64,000 bases of DNA from Maritalea sp051251695 (GCF_051251695.1 NZ_JBPOEU010000015.1:1-64000), one strand, 5' to 3'. Positions 1-9,038 are shown, counted from the stretch's first letter. Notes: generated by a model not told the origin, from the letters alone. Translations and numbers: made by a program.

Positions 1-301
1 TTAACGTCTCATTTTATTTCTACCCAAGACGAGACCTTAAACGCCTCGCGTATCTGCCCACTTGAAAACCTCAAGACTGATTGGTCGTTGAGCACCTCCG
101 CTTGTCGATCACTCACTTTTCCCTCCCCCTCGTGGGGAGGGATTAAGGGTGGGGGTGCTTCTGTTTCAAGCAAAAAAAGTCGGCCAAAGTCGATAAAAAT
201 TCAATCGAATTGAGCGTACGCAAAGTTACTGATGATAATATAATGTAAATATAGAACATATAGGATTATGGCGTAGGATTTGAGGTAAAAGGGACATCTG
301 T
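1..301. other. Gene-free left edge with G/C-rich inverted repeat
   Basis: I see no gene here. An 8-bp inverted repeat, CCCTCCCC at 121-128 and GGGGAGGG at 134-141, is followed by a G-rich tail; hairpins of this kind are common dispersed repeats in alphaproteobacterial intergenic DNA. A perfect -10 hexamer TATAAT lies at about 239-244, some 58 bases before the start of the downstream diguanylate cyclase gene, without a convincing -35 element. Confidence 0.5.
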
Positions 302-2113
302 ATGTTGCGCATCAATGCAAAAACGATAAAGTCGTTTTTGATCGGCTACGCAATTTACATTGCTCTGGCTTTGTTCAGTGTGATGCTTGCGCGCGCTTCG
401 CAGAATGTTGCCGTATTTTGGCCAGCCAATGCGGTCATCGTTTTGATGTGTATTGCTAATGGTCGGGCCCAGCTACCTGCCTTCATACTCGCCGCATTTT
501 GTGCAAATGCGACCATACAGATAGGTTTTGGCGACCCGCTCCTTATGATTGTTGGATTTCCTTTGGCAAATTGCCTTGAGATATTGGTTGCCTATTTCGG
601 GCTTCAACTTCTTCAGTTTGATAAGACGCCGATTGATAGTCCGAAAAAAGCGATGTCGCTGCTTGGTGTCGTTTCAGTGGCAGCGATGCCAGCGGCCGCT
701 ATTGGGTCTACTGTCGTTTCCTTGGTTCATGGTGGGTCGCCGTTTGGTGCGCTGATCAATTGGTGGGCCGGCGACATTGTTAGCGCCATGATTATCTATC
801 TGCCAGTTCTTTCAATGCGTGCTGAAAATGAAAAACCAGTTAGCTTTGCCAATATTCGTATGGTCGATATCCGCGATTTTGCGCGGCTTTGTTTTAGCTT
901 TGTGCTTGGGTTTTTGGTTTTGTCGGCACTAACATTGCCGCTAGCCCTAATATTGCTGTTTCCAACATTGTGGCTTGCTCTGAAGGGGCGTCCGTTTCAG
1001 GTTGCATTGATCAGTTCAATATTGTCGTTGGCGATTTCAGGGGCAGCGGTGATCGGTGTGTTGCCTGGCATTTCTCCTGATATGGCACTGCGGGACATTG
1101 TTTTTCAGCAGCAAACATTGGCACTATTTTGCACATTTCCGCCCTTTCTCATCGCTGTGACGATTTCGAATTTTACAAAAAGCCAGACCGAACTCGCCCA
1201 ACGACACGAAGCATTGACCATTACCCTGTCCCATATGCAACAAGGCGTTTCAGTTTTTGATCGGGACGGAAAACTTACCGTTTGGAATGAAAAATACCTG
1301 CAAATTTTTGGCGTTGATCCCAAGATCATTTTCGCTGGCGTATCGTTTCAAGCGATATTAGATCAACAAAATGAGGATGGTAAATTCAACGGTGATCCAG
1401 CACAAATCCAATCCAACATCTTGGCACATGTGAATAGGGGCACTGAGCTATATACTGAAACCAAAATGACTTCGGGCCGCTATATCCGCTCAGTACATTC
1501 GCCCACACCGGTTGGTGGCTGGATTGGCACACACGAAGACATAACTGAAAAACGGATGCTGGCGGACAAGCTTGCCTATGATGCGCTTCATGATGTCCTA
1601 ACCGATATCCCCAATCGTCGATATTTCGAAAAGGAATTCGCGGGTCGTTTGCGCGTTGCCCAAGGGGAGAAGTCCGCTGTTACTCTCTTTTCAATTGATT
1701 TGGACAATTTCAAAAAAATCAACGATACGCATGGGCACGAGGTCGGCGACGAAATCTTAAAATGGGCGGCTCAAAATCTTGAAAGGGTTAAGCGGAAAGG
1801 CGACTTTCTGGCCCGTGTTGGCGGTGACGAATTCATGTTGATTGCCTCTAAAGGCACCGATCCAAAAACAGCTGAAAACCTTGGCAAGCGTATCAATGAA
1901 AGCTTTGGTCAGGCAGTTGAGATGTTGGGTGTAACGTGTTTATGCAATGTCAGCATTGGCATTGCGCACGCTGCCGATGGCCAAGTAAGTGCGCGCCAAC
2001 TCCTATCCCAAGCTGACGTTGCCGTTTACGCAGCGAAAAAGAAGGGACGTGGCAGGTATCAATTATACGATTTTTCTAAAGATGAAAATCGTGATGGCCT
2101 TATCGCCAGTTAG
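302..2113 (+). CDS. Membrane-bound diguanylate cyclase (MASE1-PAS-GGDEF)
   Basis: The product (603 aa) should make cyclic di-GMP from two GTP at the inner membrane. The first 300 or so residues are hydrophobic and read as a MASE1 sensor domain (early motif FWPANA). A PAS domain follows at roughly 305-410, then a GGDEF domain at about 420-595. The active-site motif GGDEF is intact at about 507-511. RKGD at 498-501, five residues before it, matches the RxxD inhibitory site, so product feedback inhibition is expected. There is no EAL domain. An AAGGGA ribosome site precedes the ATG. The gene ends 4 bp into the convergent marR-like gene. The sensed signal cannot be read from sequence. Confidence 0.93.
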   Translation: MLRINAKTIKSFLIGYAIYIALALFSVMLARASQNVAVFWPANAVIVLMCIANGRAQLPAFILAAFCANATIQIGFGDPLLMIVGFPLANCLEILVAYFGLQLLQFDKTPIDSPKKAMSLLGVVSVAAMPAAAIGSTVVSLVHGGSPFGALINWWAGDIVSAMIIYLPVLSMRAENEKPVSFANIRMVDIRDFARLCFSFVLGFLVLSALTLPLALILLFPTLWLALKGRPFQVALISSILSLAISGAAVIGVLPGISPDMALRDIVFQQQTLALFCTFPPFLIAVTISNFTKSQTELAQRHEALTITLSHMQQGVSVFDRDGKLTVWNEKYLQIFGVDPKIIFAGVSFQAILDQQNEDGKFNGDPAQIQSNILAHVNRGTELYTETKMTSGRYIRSVHSPTPVGGWIGTHEDITEKRMLADKLAYDALHDVLTDIPNRRYFEKEFAGRLRVAQGEKSAVTLFSIDLDNFKKINDTHGHEVGDEILKWAAQNLERVKRKGDFLARVGGDEFMLIASKGTDPKTAENLGKRINESFGQAVEMLGVTCLCNVSIGIAHAADGQVSARQLLSQADVAVYAAKKKGRGRYQLYDFSKDENRDGLIAS

Positions 2114-2652
2114 TCGACTAGGTTTAAGTTTTCAAGTGTGGCCTGATCGTTAGGATCTATCATTGCGGCCAAAAACTGGGTGACCAGTTCGCGGGTTTCT
2201 TTGGGCATTGGTTCTAAAGCGCGGGCAATTCGCTGCGCTTGAGAGGCCGAGAGGGTTTCAAAAAAGTCAGCACCGGTTTGAGTTGGGTAAAGCAGCCTTT
2301 GGCGACGGTCATTTGGGCCGGTACGTTGTTCGATATACCCGCCATCGACAAGCTGCCGCAAAACTCGGGCAAGACTTTGTTTGGTGATTTTTAGGATATC
2401 GAGCAAGTCTGCCACTGTCATGCCCGGACGTAAGTTGACGAAATAGAGCACCCGGTGGTGCGCGCGCCCGAAGCCTTGTTTTGACAATAATGCATCCGCA
2501 TCGCGCACGAAATCACGATAGGCGAAAAACAAAAGTCCCATCAAATCAAGGGGCATTGCTGCGCTGGACGCGGCGGGTTCATCGACGAGAGATAAATTTA
2601 TGTCAGTCTTATTGACATTTATTTTGGTGGCTGGCATGTTGGCCTTCATCAT
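2110..2652 (-). CDS. MarR-family transcriptional regulator
   Basis: A 180-aa winged-helix regulator. The central part (TVADLLDIL, then TKQSLARVLRQL and GPNDRRQRLL) is the MarR recognition helix and wing. The open frame extends upstream to a TTG at 2694, but ATG 2652 has AAGAGA eight bases before it, so I start there (ATG 2649 is next). It is divergent from ilvE, with a 117-bp gap holding a 20-bp palindrome that could be its operator. Repression of ilvE or of itself is inference only; no ligand can be assigned. Confidence 0.85.
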   Translation of the reverse strand: MMKANMPATKINVNKTDINLSLVDEPAASSAAMPLDLMGLLFFAYRDFVRDADALLSKQGFGRAHHRVLYFVNLRPGMTVADLLDILKITKQSLARVLRQLVDGGYIEQRTGPNDRRQRLLYPTQTGADFFETLSASQAQRIARALEPMPKETRELVTQFLAAMIDPNDQATLENLNLVD

Positions 2653-2730
2653 CGCTTTTTCTCTTCTTATCACAAGCTTGAGTTGATTTGCCAAGTCTGT
2701 GGGTGTTTTATCAGAGAAAGTAAATTATGT

Positions 2731-2750
2731 GGCATCCTATCAAGGATGCC
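2731..2750. promoter_or_regulatory. 20-bp palindrome between marR-like gene and ilvE
   Basis: GGCATCC and GGATGCC are perfect 7-bp arms around a 6-bp spacer. The element sits about 20 bp before the ilvE start, just upstream of its AGGGAGA ribosome site, in the region shared with the divergent marR-like gene. It could be an operator for the MarR protein or, as RNA, a small hairpin at the front of the ilvE leader. Confidence 0.45.
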
Positions 2751-2769
2751 GATTTTAGGGAGATTTGAG

Positions 2770-3660
2770 ATGGCTGGCGTGCCTTTAGACCAACGGGATG
2801 GTTGGATTTGGTTTGACGGTGAAATGGTGCCTTGGAAAGACACCAAAGTACATGTGTTGACCCACGCGTTGCATTACGCGTCAAGCGTATTTGAGGGACA
2901 GCGTGCTTATAGTGGTGAAATTTACAAATTGAGCGACCACTCGACACGTTTGCGCAAGTCAGCTGAATTGTTGGATTTTGAAATTCCGTATTCTGTTGAG
3001 CAAATTGACCAAGCTTGTCGGGACGTGCTTGAAAAGAACGACCTTGTCGATGCTTATATGCGCCCAGTTGCATTTCGCGGATCAGCCGAACTTGGTCTTG
3101 GCGCGCATAATAATCCAGTACATCTGGCGATTGCTGCTTGGGAATGGCCAAGCCTTTTCTCGCATGAAGATAAGTTGAAAGGCACGCGATTGGCTTTGTC
3201 CGATTGGCGTCGACCTGCACCAACATCTGCGCCGTTCGCATCAAAAGCTGCCGGACTTTATATGATCTGTACACTCTCTAAACACGCTGCTGAAGCGCGT
3301 GGCTTTTCTGATGCGATGATGCTTGATTATCGTGGTCAGATTGCAGAGGCGACGGGCGCGAATGTGTTTTTTGTCAAAGACGGTGAAATTCATACGCCAA
3401 CGCCTGATTGTTTCCTTGATGGTATTACGCGACGCACGGTTATCGATTTGGCTCGGGCGCAGGGCATTAAAGTTACCGAGCGGGTTATCATGCCTGATGA
3501 ACTTGGTGATTTTGACGAGTGCTTCCTCACTGGTTCTGCTGCAGAAGTTGTGCCGGTTGCTGAAATTGAAGGCAATGTCTTTAAAGGTCGCGAAATTTGT
3601 AGCGCGATGATGAAGGCTTATACGGCAGAAGTTCAGCCAAAGCGTGCTGCTGCAGAATAA
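2770..3660 (+). CDS. ilvE: Branched-chain amino acid aminotransferase
   Basis: Class IV PLP enzyme that transfers amino groups between leucine, isoleucine or valine and 2-oxoglutarate, the last step of branched-chain synthesis and the first of breakdown. The 296-aa length fits the family. The PLP lysine is in the SKAAGLYM segment at residue 159, and the later DGITRRTVIDLA segment is the family signature. The frame is open further upstream, but ATG 2770 has a strong AGGGAGA ribosome site and starts at the usual place. A terminator follows at 3681. D-amino acid transaminase is a less likely alternative. Confidence 0.93.
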   Translation: MAGVPLDQRDGWIWFDGEMVPWKDTKVHVLTHALHYASSVFEGQRAYSGEIYKLSDHSTRLRKSAELLDFEIPYSVEQIDQACRDVLEKNDLVDAYMRPVAFRGSAELGLGAHNNPVHLAIAAWEWPSLFSHEDKLKGTRLALSDWRRPAPTSAPFASKAAGLYMICTLSKHAAEARGFSDAMMLDYRGQIAEATGANVFFVKDGEIHTPTPDCFLDGITRRTVIDLARAQGIKVTERVIMPDELGDFDECFLTGSAAEVVPVAEIEGNVFKGREICSAMMKAYTAEVQPKRAAAE

Positions 3661-3680
3661 TCAGAGTTTAGAATTTTGGA

Positions 3681-3709
3681 CGTCGCCCTAAGTTTTGGGC
3701 GGCGTTTTT
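3681..3709 (+). terminator. Rho-independent terminator after ilvE
   Basis: An 8-bp stem CGTCGCCC/GGGCGGCG (one G-T pair) with an 8-base loop is followed by five T. It ends the ilvE transcript and overlaps the last codons of the convergent moaE. Confidence 0.75.
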
Positions 3710-4152
3710 GTTTGCCATTTTTTACGCGCATCATCATCGTCTTTTTTGTGCTGAACCCAATGCGTACCTTCAGAAGTCACCTCTTGTTTCCAAAACGGCG
3801 CATCGGTTTTTAGCCAGTCCATGACGTAATTTGCACCGTCAAACGCAGCCTGCCGATGGCGCGAGGCGGCCATCACATGGACGATAACCTCGCCTACCTG
3901 CATTTCGCCAAAACGATGGATGACGGCGATATCAACGAGGTCGAAATTCTCGATGGCCTCTGTGGCAAATCGTTCAATTTGTTTTTGCGCCATGGTTGGG
4001 TGATGTTCAAGGATCAATGCCTTGATGGGGTTCTCTGGCGTTGAACGCACCAAACCGGTGAAGGTGGCGACCGCCCCAACTTCTTGATATTTGCTGATAA
4101 ACTGGTTGGTGAGATGACCGGGGTCAAAAATGTCGCGTTGGATGGTCACCAT
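3688..4152 (-). CDS. moaE: Molybdopterin synthase, catalytic subunit
   Basis: MoaE, with thiocarboxylated MoaD, puts the two dithiolene sulfurs into precursor Z to make molybdopterin. Family motifs are clear: VATFTGLVR near the start, VIHRFGEM, ASRHRQAAF and the C-terminal DAPFWKQE segment that carries the active-site lysine. The protein is about 154 aa from ATG 4152; an in-frame ATG at 4173 would overlap the upstream DUF1801 gene by 7 bp, and neither start has a clear ribosome site. It is separated from moaD only by the DUF1801 gene. The molybdoenzyme MsrP is encoded at 30.4 kb in this window and would need this cofactor. Confidence 0.93.
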   Translation of the reverse strand: MVTIQRDIFDPGHLTNQFISKYQEVGAVATFTGLVRSTPENPIKALILEHHPTMAQKQIERFATEAIENFDLVDIAVIHRFGEMQVGEVIVHVMAASRHRQAAFDGANYVMDWLKTDAPFWKQEVTSEGTHWVQHKKDDDDARKKWQTKTPPKT

Positions 4153-4166
4153 TTGCTGGCGGTTTT

Positions 4167-4544
4167 TTAACATTCGATATCCACACCGCTTCGCCAAAGT
4201 TTGTTGGCCTCTTTAATGAATTGGTCAATTTTTGTTTCAGGGATGTTTTTTGACTTGGTAAAACGAATGCAGCCTTTGCCAAGATTTAGCCCAGCCAGCA
4301 ATTGGTGTTCTGGATCAATTTTGTCGATGTCACCAAAATATATACTGACATAATTTTTCTGGGCGTTGAGATGACAGAAATTGTTTTCACCAATCCCATA
4401 GGCAAGCATTTTGTAGTTTATGGTTTCGTCTAACTTTGAATCACAGTCTAAAATTAGCTGACGTAACTCAAGAAGGGTTTCTCTTCGCCAATCGCTTGGT
4501 AGTTGGGCAATATATTCTTCAGGTGATTTTGCATCTGAAAGCAA
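4167..4544 (-). CDS. DUF1801 (YdhG-like) protein
   Basis: A 125-aa DUF1801 protein, related to YdhG and to the FrataxIn-like bacterial 'iron chaperone' annotations; its molecular function is unknown. Family features are the start SPEEYIAQLP, LDETINYKM, and the C-terminal LNLGKGCIRF with a long last helix. The start is TTG, chosen because AAGGAG lies 7 bases before it and no in-frame ATG fits. It sits between moaD and moaE with gaps of 17 and 14 bp, so it is very likely co-transcribed with molybdopterin synthase. Whether it has a role in cofactor synthesis is open. Confidence 0.85.
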   Translation of the reverse strand: MLSDAKSPEEYIAQLPSDWRRETLLELRQLILDCDSKLDETINYKMLAYGIGENNFCHLNAQKNYVSIYFGDIDKIDPEHQLLAGLNLGKGCIRFTKSKNIPETKIDQFIKEANKLWRSGVDIEC

Positions 4545-4561
4545 TTTGCTACTCCTTGAAT

Positions 4562-4813
4562 TTAGCCGCCTGTCATTGGCGGAAAAAACGCGATTTCTCT
4601 CGCATCGGCAATCATTGCATCATGGTCGACAAGTTCATCGTCGATTGATGCACGGATGATAGCACGGTCAGAAAAGGCGAGGGCAAATGCTTCGTCAGTA
4701 TCTGCCTTCCAATCCATGAGTTCTGCTATTGTCGTGGCAGATTTGGGGGGAGAAACGTCCTCGCTCCCCTTGTTCATGCGCTCACGTAGCCAAGCAAAAT
4801 AGAGGATTTTCAT
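4562..4813 (-). CDS. moaD: Molybdopterin synthase, sulfur-carrier subunit
   Basis: A small (83 aa) ubiquitin-like protein ending in the diagnostic Gly-Gly (FFPPMTGG), which is adenylated and thiocarboxylated before it donates sulfur to precursor Z within MoaE. The N-terminus MKILYFAWLRE is typical. ATG 4813 overlaps the pgsA stop codon as ATGA, pointing to translational coupling; the open frame extends 9 codons further, but that part is not MoaD-like. Confidence 0.93.
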   Translation of the reverse strand: MKILYFAWLRERMNKGSEDVSPPKSATTIAELMDWKADTDEAFALAFSDRAIIRASIDDELVDHDAMIADAREIAFFPPMTGG

Positions 4814-5358
4814 GATTTTTCGTCGATCAAATGTGGCCATGCGCGTTTGAAATAGTCGTACCCAGTATAGACCGTTAACCCCGTTGCTAGCCAGACCATT
4901 GCATAGGCAGCTGAGGCCAGGCTAGGGACGAGTGGGATGAGCATGATGGCACCAAGTGCAACCAATTGAACGGTGGTTTTATATTTCCCCAAGTCGGATA
5001 CATGCACGGTAATTTGTTCTGCACCCAAATGCTCGCGAAGCCCGGCTACCCCAATTTCGCGCATCATGATGAGGATGGCCGCAACGGTTAGGTTCATATC
5101 GAAACTACCGTCGAACGCGAATGCGATGAGCAGGGCGCCGACGATGAGTTTGTCTGCGATTGGGTCGAGCATGCGCCCGAGAGGTGAAATAATTTGCATG
5201 CGACGGGCAAGGTAGCCATCAAAGAAGTCAGTGAGCGCTGCAATGACGTAAAGCGTGAAGGCGAACCATTGGGTGGTCCAATTGTCCATGAATATGAGCG
5301 CAACAATTACCGGAATAAGTAGGATGCGCGACATTGTGAGAATGTTTGGTAAGTTCAA
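4810..5358 (-). CDS. pgsA: CDP-diacylglycerol--glycerol-3-phosphate 3-phosphatidyltransferase
   Basis: Inner-membrane enzyme that makes phosphatidylglycerol phosphate, the committed step to phosphatidylglycerol and cardiolipin. The CDP-alcohol phosphotransferase motif D-G-x2-A-R-x8-G-x3-D-x3-D is complete (DGYLARR, then GRMLDPIAD). There are about four membrane segments in 182 aa. The start is TTG 5358, giving MNLPNILTMSR; GAGGGG lies 9 bases upstream and no ATG gives a full-length N-terminus. It lies between uvrC and moaD, an order usual in Hyphomicrobiales. Confidence 0.95.
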   Translation of the reverse strand: MNLPNILTMSRILLIPVIVALIFMDNWTTQWFAFTLYVIAALTDFFDGYLARRMQIISPLGRMLDPIADKLIVGALLIAFAFDGSFDMNLTVAAILIMMREIGVAGLREHLGAEQITVHVSDLGKYKTTVQLVALGAIMLIPLVPSLASAAYAMVWLATGLTVYTGYDYFKRAWPHLIDEKS

Positions 5359-5415
5359 TGAATAATGCCCCTCAAATATTGTTGCATACCAAGCAATAGG
5401 ATGCTGGCTTGAAGG

Positions 5416-7302
5416 TCAAGAGCGATTGAAATGATCATAGATGATTTGTGCCATTTGTGTGGAAATCCCTGAAATGGACTGAAGGTCTTTCAATGTTGCA
5501 CCGCTCACCGCTTTCGCTGATCCGAAATGACTGAGCAGGGCTTTTTTGCGTGTTGGTCCAATGCCTTCAATTTCATCCAATGGGTTCTTGACGATTTGCT
5601 TGGAGCGCTTCGCCCTATGGGTGCCAATTGCGAAGCGGTGGGCTTCGTCGCGCAGCCTTTGCACATAATAGAGCACTGGATCTCGTGCTGGCAGCATGAA
5701 GGGCTCTCGCCCTTCTAGGATGAATGTTTCGCGCCCGGCATTGCGCTCTTCGCCTTTGGCGATACCGATCAGGGTTACCTTCTGCGGCAAATTGAATTGC
5801 TTGAGCGTTTCCCTGACCGCGCTCATTTGGCCCTTGCCGCCATCGATAAGCAAAACATCTGGCCAATCTGGTAGTGTTTCTTTGTCGGCATCCTCTGCGA
5901 TTTCTTCCGGTTTATATTCGTTGACCAATCTGGTGAACCGGCGTTCCAGAACTTCACGCATCATGCCGAAATCATCGCCCGGTGTGATGTCGGTCGATTT
6001 GATGTTGAACGTGCGGTAATGCTTCTTCGAAAAGCCCTCACGCCCGGCAACAATCATGCCGCCAACCGCGTTTGTGCCCTGAATATGGGAGTTGTCGTAA
6101 ACTTCAATACGGCGGGGAGGTTGTTCAAGGCCAAATGTTTTAGCCATGCCCTCCAGCAATTGGGTTTGCGAGGCCGTTTCAGACAATTGTCGGCCCAATG
6201 CTTGTCGCGCATTGTTCAGGGCGTTTTTCACCAGCGTTCGCTTTTCACCCCGTTGTGGCGTCAAAATTTCTACCTTGCGCTCCGCACGAATGGCGAGGGC
6301 TTCGGCCAGCAGTTTGGGCTCCTCTGCGTCGTGCGAAAGCAAGATCAGTTTGGGCGGTACACGGGCTTCATAAAATTGTGCAATAAAGGCGGTGAGAACT
6401 TCGCGTTCTTCAAGGCTTTTATCTGCCCTTGGGTAGTAGGCGCGATTACCCCAATTTTGGTGGGCGCGATAGAAAAACACTTGGATGCAGAATTTACCGG
6501 CCTCTTGATGGATGGCGAAAATATCCGCGTCGACCACCGATTGCGCGCTCATATCGCCTTGCCCCTGTATCAAGGAAAGAGCTGCGATCCGGTCGCGCAA
6601 TAAAGCCGCGCGTTCAAAGTCCAAGTTCTCTGCGGCCTTTTGCATTTCCTCAGACAGGTTGGATTGCACCGTTCGGGATTTTCCGGTCAGAAACTTTACC
6701 GCGTCGTCGACCAGCAATTGATAGTCTTCAATGGATATTTCGCCGGTACAGGGGGCGGCGCAACGCTTGATTTGATGTTGAAGGCAGGGGCGTGTTCTGC
6801 CCTCATAATAACTGTCTGAGCAATTGCGCAACAAAAATGCTTTTTGTAGTGATGTAATGGTGCGGTTGACGGCTGTTACAGAGGCGAAGGGGCCAAAATA
6901 GTGCCCTTTTTTTCGACGAACACCACGGTGTTTGGTGAGTTCTGCTGCCTCATGTTCCATGGCCATCAAAATATAGGGGAAGCTTTTGTCGTCACGAAGC
7001 AAAACATTATAGCGCGGTTTGAGCCGCTTGATCATGTTCGCTTCTAAAAGTAGGGCTTCACTTTCGGTATTTGTGGTCACAAATTCCATTGTGCGCGTAG
7101 CCGAAATCATACGGCCGATGCGGATGGAGTTCCCTTCATACCTTGTGTAGTTGGTCACACGGGCTTTTAGATTGCGTGCCTTTCCAACATAAATCACATT
7201 TTGCGCATCATCAAACATCCGGTAAACGCCCGGCCCGTTGGGCAGCGCTTTAACGAATTTCTTGATGATTTCAGGGCCGGGTGAGGTGGTTGCTTCGCTC
7301 AT
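5416..7302 (-). CDS. uvrC: Excinuclease ABC subunit C
   Basis: Nucleotide-excision repair nuclease that makes both incisions around a lesion marked by UvrA and UvrB. Domains in 628 aa: GIY-YIG nuclease at about 22-100 (GPGVYRMF, VIYVGKARNL), a UVR motif near 215-245 (ENLDFERAALLRDRI) that contacts UvrB, the RNase H-like C-terminal nuclease (YDNSHIQG, LLIDGGKGQ), and tandem helix-hairpin-helix motifs at the end (IEGIGPTRKKALL, SISGISTQMAQ). Its ATG overlaps the stop of the upstream SDR gene by one base (TAATG). I see no LexA box in the immediate upstream genes. Confidence 0.97.
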   Translation of the reverse strand: MSEATTSPGPEIIKKFVKALPNGPGVYRMFDDAQNVIYVGKARNLKARVTNYTRYEGNSIRIGRMISATRTMEFVTTNTESEALLLEANMIKRLKPRYNVLLRDDKSFPYILMAMEHEAAELTKHRGVRRKKGHYFGPFASVTAVNRTITSLQKAFLLRNCSDSYYEGRTRPCLQHQIKRCAAPCTGEISIEDYQLLVDDAVKFLTGKSRTVQSNLSEEMQKAAENLDFERAALLRDRIAALSLIQGQGDMSAQSVVDADIFAIHQEAGKFCIQVFFYRAHQNWGNRAYYPRADKSLEEREVLTAFIAQFYEARVPPKLILLSHDAEEPKLLAEALAIRAERKVEILTPQRGEKRTLVKNALNNARQALGRQLSETASQTQLLEGMAKTFGLEQPPRRIEVYDNSHIQGTNAVGGMIVAGREGFSKKHYRTFNIKSTDITPGDDFGMMREVLERRFTRLVNEYKPEEIAEDADKETLPDWPDVLLIDGGKGQMSAVRETLKQFNLPQKVTLIGIAKGEERNAGRETFILEGREPFMLPARDPVLYYVQRLRDEAHRFAIGTHRAKRSKQIVKNPLDEIEGIGPTRKKALLSHFGSAKAVSGATLKDLQSISGISTQMAQIIYDHFNRS

Positions 7303-8057
7303 TATTGTGCGATGTTTTCACCTTTATGCGTCCACTTCAAGTGCTCGCCACCATCAAGCGCCATCATTTGACCAGTCATTGATGGGGCGGAAAGGATGAA
7401 GCGCACGGCGTCACATATCTCATCGAGTTGTGGGCCGACCTGAAGCGGTAGGCTTTTGATTTCTTTTTCGAAATCAGCCTGTGATTGATGGATATTTTTA
7501 ATGGTCGGTCCCGGCCCAATCGCGTTCACTCGAATTCGGGGTGCAAGGGATTGTGCCATCGTCTGGGTGGCGGTCCACAGCGCAGATTTGGAAAGGGTAT
7601 AGGAAAAAAACGTTGGTTTGAGCGCCCATACGCGCTGATCAATCATATTGATGATGTTGCCGCGTGCATTTTCGGGCAGTTGTTTGGCAAAGTCGCTTGA
7701 AAGAAAAACTGGCGCTTCAGCATGAATGCTAAAGTGGGTTTGCCACAATTCATCTGAAAGCTTGTCGATGCTGTCCGGTTGAAAGATTGAGGCGTTGTTG
7801 ATGAGAACTGTAAGCGGGCCGAAAATATCGCCAGCTCGGGCAATCAGATTTGCGCGTTCGGCACGATCTAATAGGTTTGCCCCGATCGTTGCGACAGTGC
7901 CACCGGCAGCGGAGATTTCAGCGGCGAGCGCTTCTGCTTTTTCCTGCGATGAATTGTAGTGGATAATGGTCTGGCAGCCATCTTTGGCAAGGGCCCTCGC
8001 CATTGCTGCACCGATACGGTCTGCGGCGCCAGTTATCAAGGCGACTGCTTTTGCCAT
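7302..8057 (-). CDS. SDR-family oxidoreductase, FolM/pteridine-reductase-like
   Basis: Short-chain dehydrogenase/reductase of 251 aa. The cofactor motif is TGAADRIG, a variant typical of the FolM and pteridine-reductase branch rather than the usual TGxxxGIG. NNAS and the catalytic Y-x3-K (YTLSKSAL) are present, with NPGP-like NAIGPGPT. This predicts an NADPH-dependent reductase, possibly for a pterin or dihydrofolate. It is translationally coupled to uvrC (TAATG) and starts 6 bp after the antiporter gene. The substrate is inferred from the family only. Confidence 0.87.
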   Translation of the reverse strand: MAKAVALITGAADRIGAAMARALAKDGCQTIIHYNSSQEKAEALAAEISAAGGTVATIGANLLDRAERANLIARAGDIFGPLTVLINNASIFQPDSIDKLSDELWQTHFSIHAEAPVFLSSDFAKQLPENARGNIINMIDQRVWALKPTFFSYTLSKSALWTATQTMAQSLAPRIRVNAIGPGPTIKNIHQSQADFEKEIKSLPLQVGPQLDEICDAVRFILSAPSMTGQMMALDGGEHLKWTHKGENIAQ

Positions 8058-8063
8058 CTGGAC

Positions 8064-9038
8064 CTAAAAACTCCCGTTAAACATTTCGTGCCCAACTTCA
8101 AAGACGATGAGCAAATAGATCACATATAGTGAGGCCATGATGACGCCCTCTACTTTGCCGATATTGCGGTGCAAGAAAATGAGCGGCAATATGCCGATGG
8201 AGATCAGCAGCATCACCCAATAATCAAAGGCTAGAAAGTTCTCTTCTACCTTTAGCGGAATGATCATCGACGTTACGCCGACAATTGAGAGAATATTGAA
8301 AATGTTCGACCCGACCGCATTGCCAATTGCCACCGCAGATTGACGGCGGAGGGCGGCTGCCATGCCTGCCGCAAATTCTGGTAGGGATGTGCCTAAAGCC
8401 ACAATCGACAAGCCGACGGCGCTTTCGGCGATGCCCATCATTGACGCAATATCAAGGGCGCTGTCGGTGGTGAGTTTACCGCCAAGAGGCAGGCCGATAA
8501 TGCCGATAATGAGATAGATCGTGATTTTGCGTGTATCGTCTGGCGCGTCGTCGATTTCCTCAACGATTTCTTCAATCGCTTGGCCCTTTTTGCGCATCCG
8601 CATGGCTTCAAAGCCATTATAAATCAGATATCCAGCAAGTAAGCTGACGAGCAAAAGTCCATCGGTAAAACTGACGATACGATCAAGGCTCAAAATGATC
8701 AGTAAAACGCTGACAAACACCATAAATGTCGCGGAGCGGCGCAGTCCGGTCTGTTTGCAGTTTATGGAGAAAAATAGCGCGGGTACGCCCAGCACAAACA
8801 GAATGTTTGTTATGTTGGAGCCAACAACGTTACCGATAGATAGCCCCGGCGCGCCATCAGCGGCAGCTGACAACGAAACCACGAGTTCTGGCGCAGATGT
8901 TCCAAATGCGACGACGGTTAGACCGATAACTAGGGGTGGAATGCCCATGCGATTGGAGAGCCCAACCGCACCGCGAACCAACAGATCACCAGTCACAACC
9001 AATGTAGCGAGCCCCAAGGCGAGCAGCAAATATGGCAT
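8064..9038 (-). CDS. Calcium/sodium antiporter (CaCA family, YrbG-like)
   Basis: Ten- to eleven-segment inner-membrane exchanger of 324 aa. Both alpha repeats are visible: the first with GTSAPELVVSL and GNVVGSNITNI, the second with GTSLPEFAAG and GNAVGSNIFNI; these E and N residues form the cation site in the CaCA fold. An acidic loop (EEIVEEIDDAPDD) separates the halves. Start ATG 9038 is preferred over the longer frame because it has an AAAGG ribosome site and begins at the first membrane segment. It is first in the run leading to uvrC and pgsA. Confidence 0.92.
   Translation of the reverse strand: MPYLLLALGLATLVVTGDLLVRGAVGLSNRMGIPPLVIGLTVVAFGTSAPELVVSLSAAADGAPGLSIGNVVGSNITNILFVLGVPALFFSINCKQTGLRRSATFMVFVSVLLIILSLDRIVSFTDGLLLVSLLAGYLIYNGFEAMRMRKKGQAIEEIVEEIDDAPDDTRKITIYLIIGIIGLPLGGKLTTDSALDIASMMGIAESAVGLSIVALGTSLPEFAAGMAAALRRQSAVAIGNAVGSNIFNILSIVGVTSMIIPLKVEENFLAFDYWVMLLISIGILPLIFLHRNIGKVEGVIMASLYVIYLLIVFEVGHEMFNGSF

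Noticed and set aside
2711..3274. 187-codon open frame opposite ilvE
   Set aside because: Antisense shadow of a well-conserved gene; no ribosome site and a composition unlike the neighbouring proteins.
6019..6603. 194-codon open frame opposite uvrC
   Set aside because: Antisense shadow; uvrC is intact and conserved across it.
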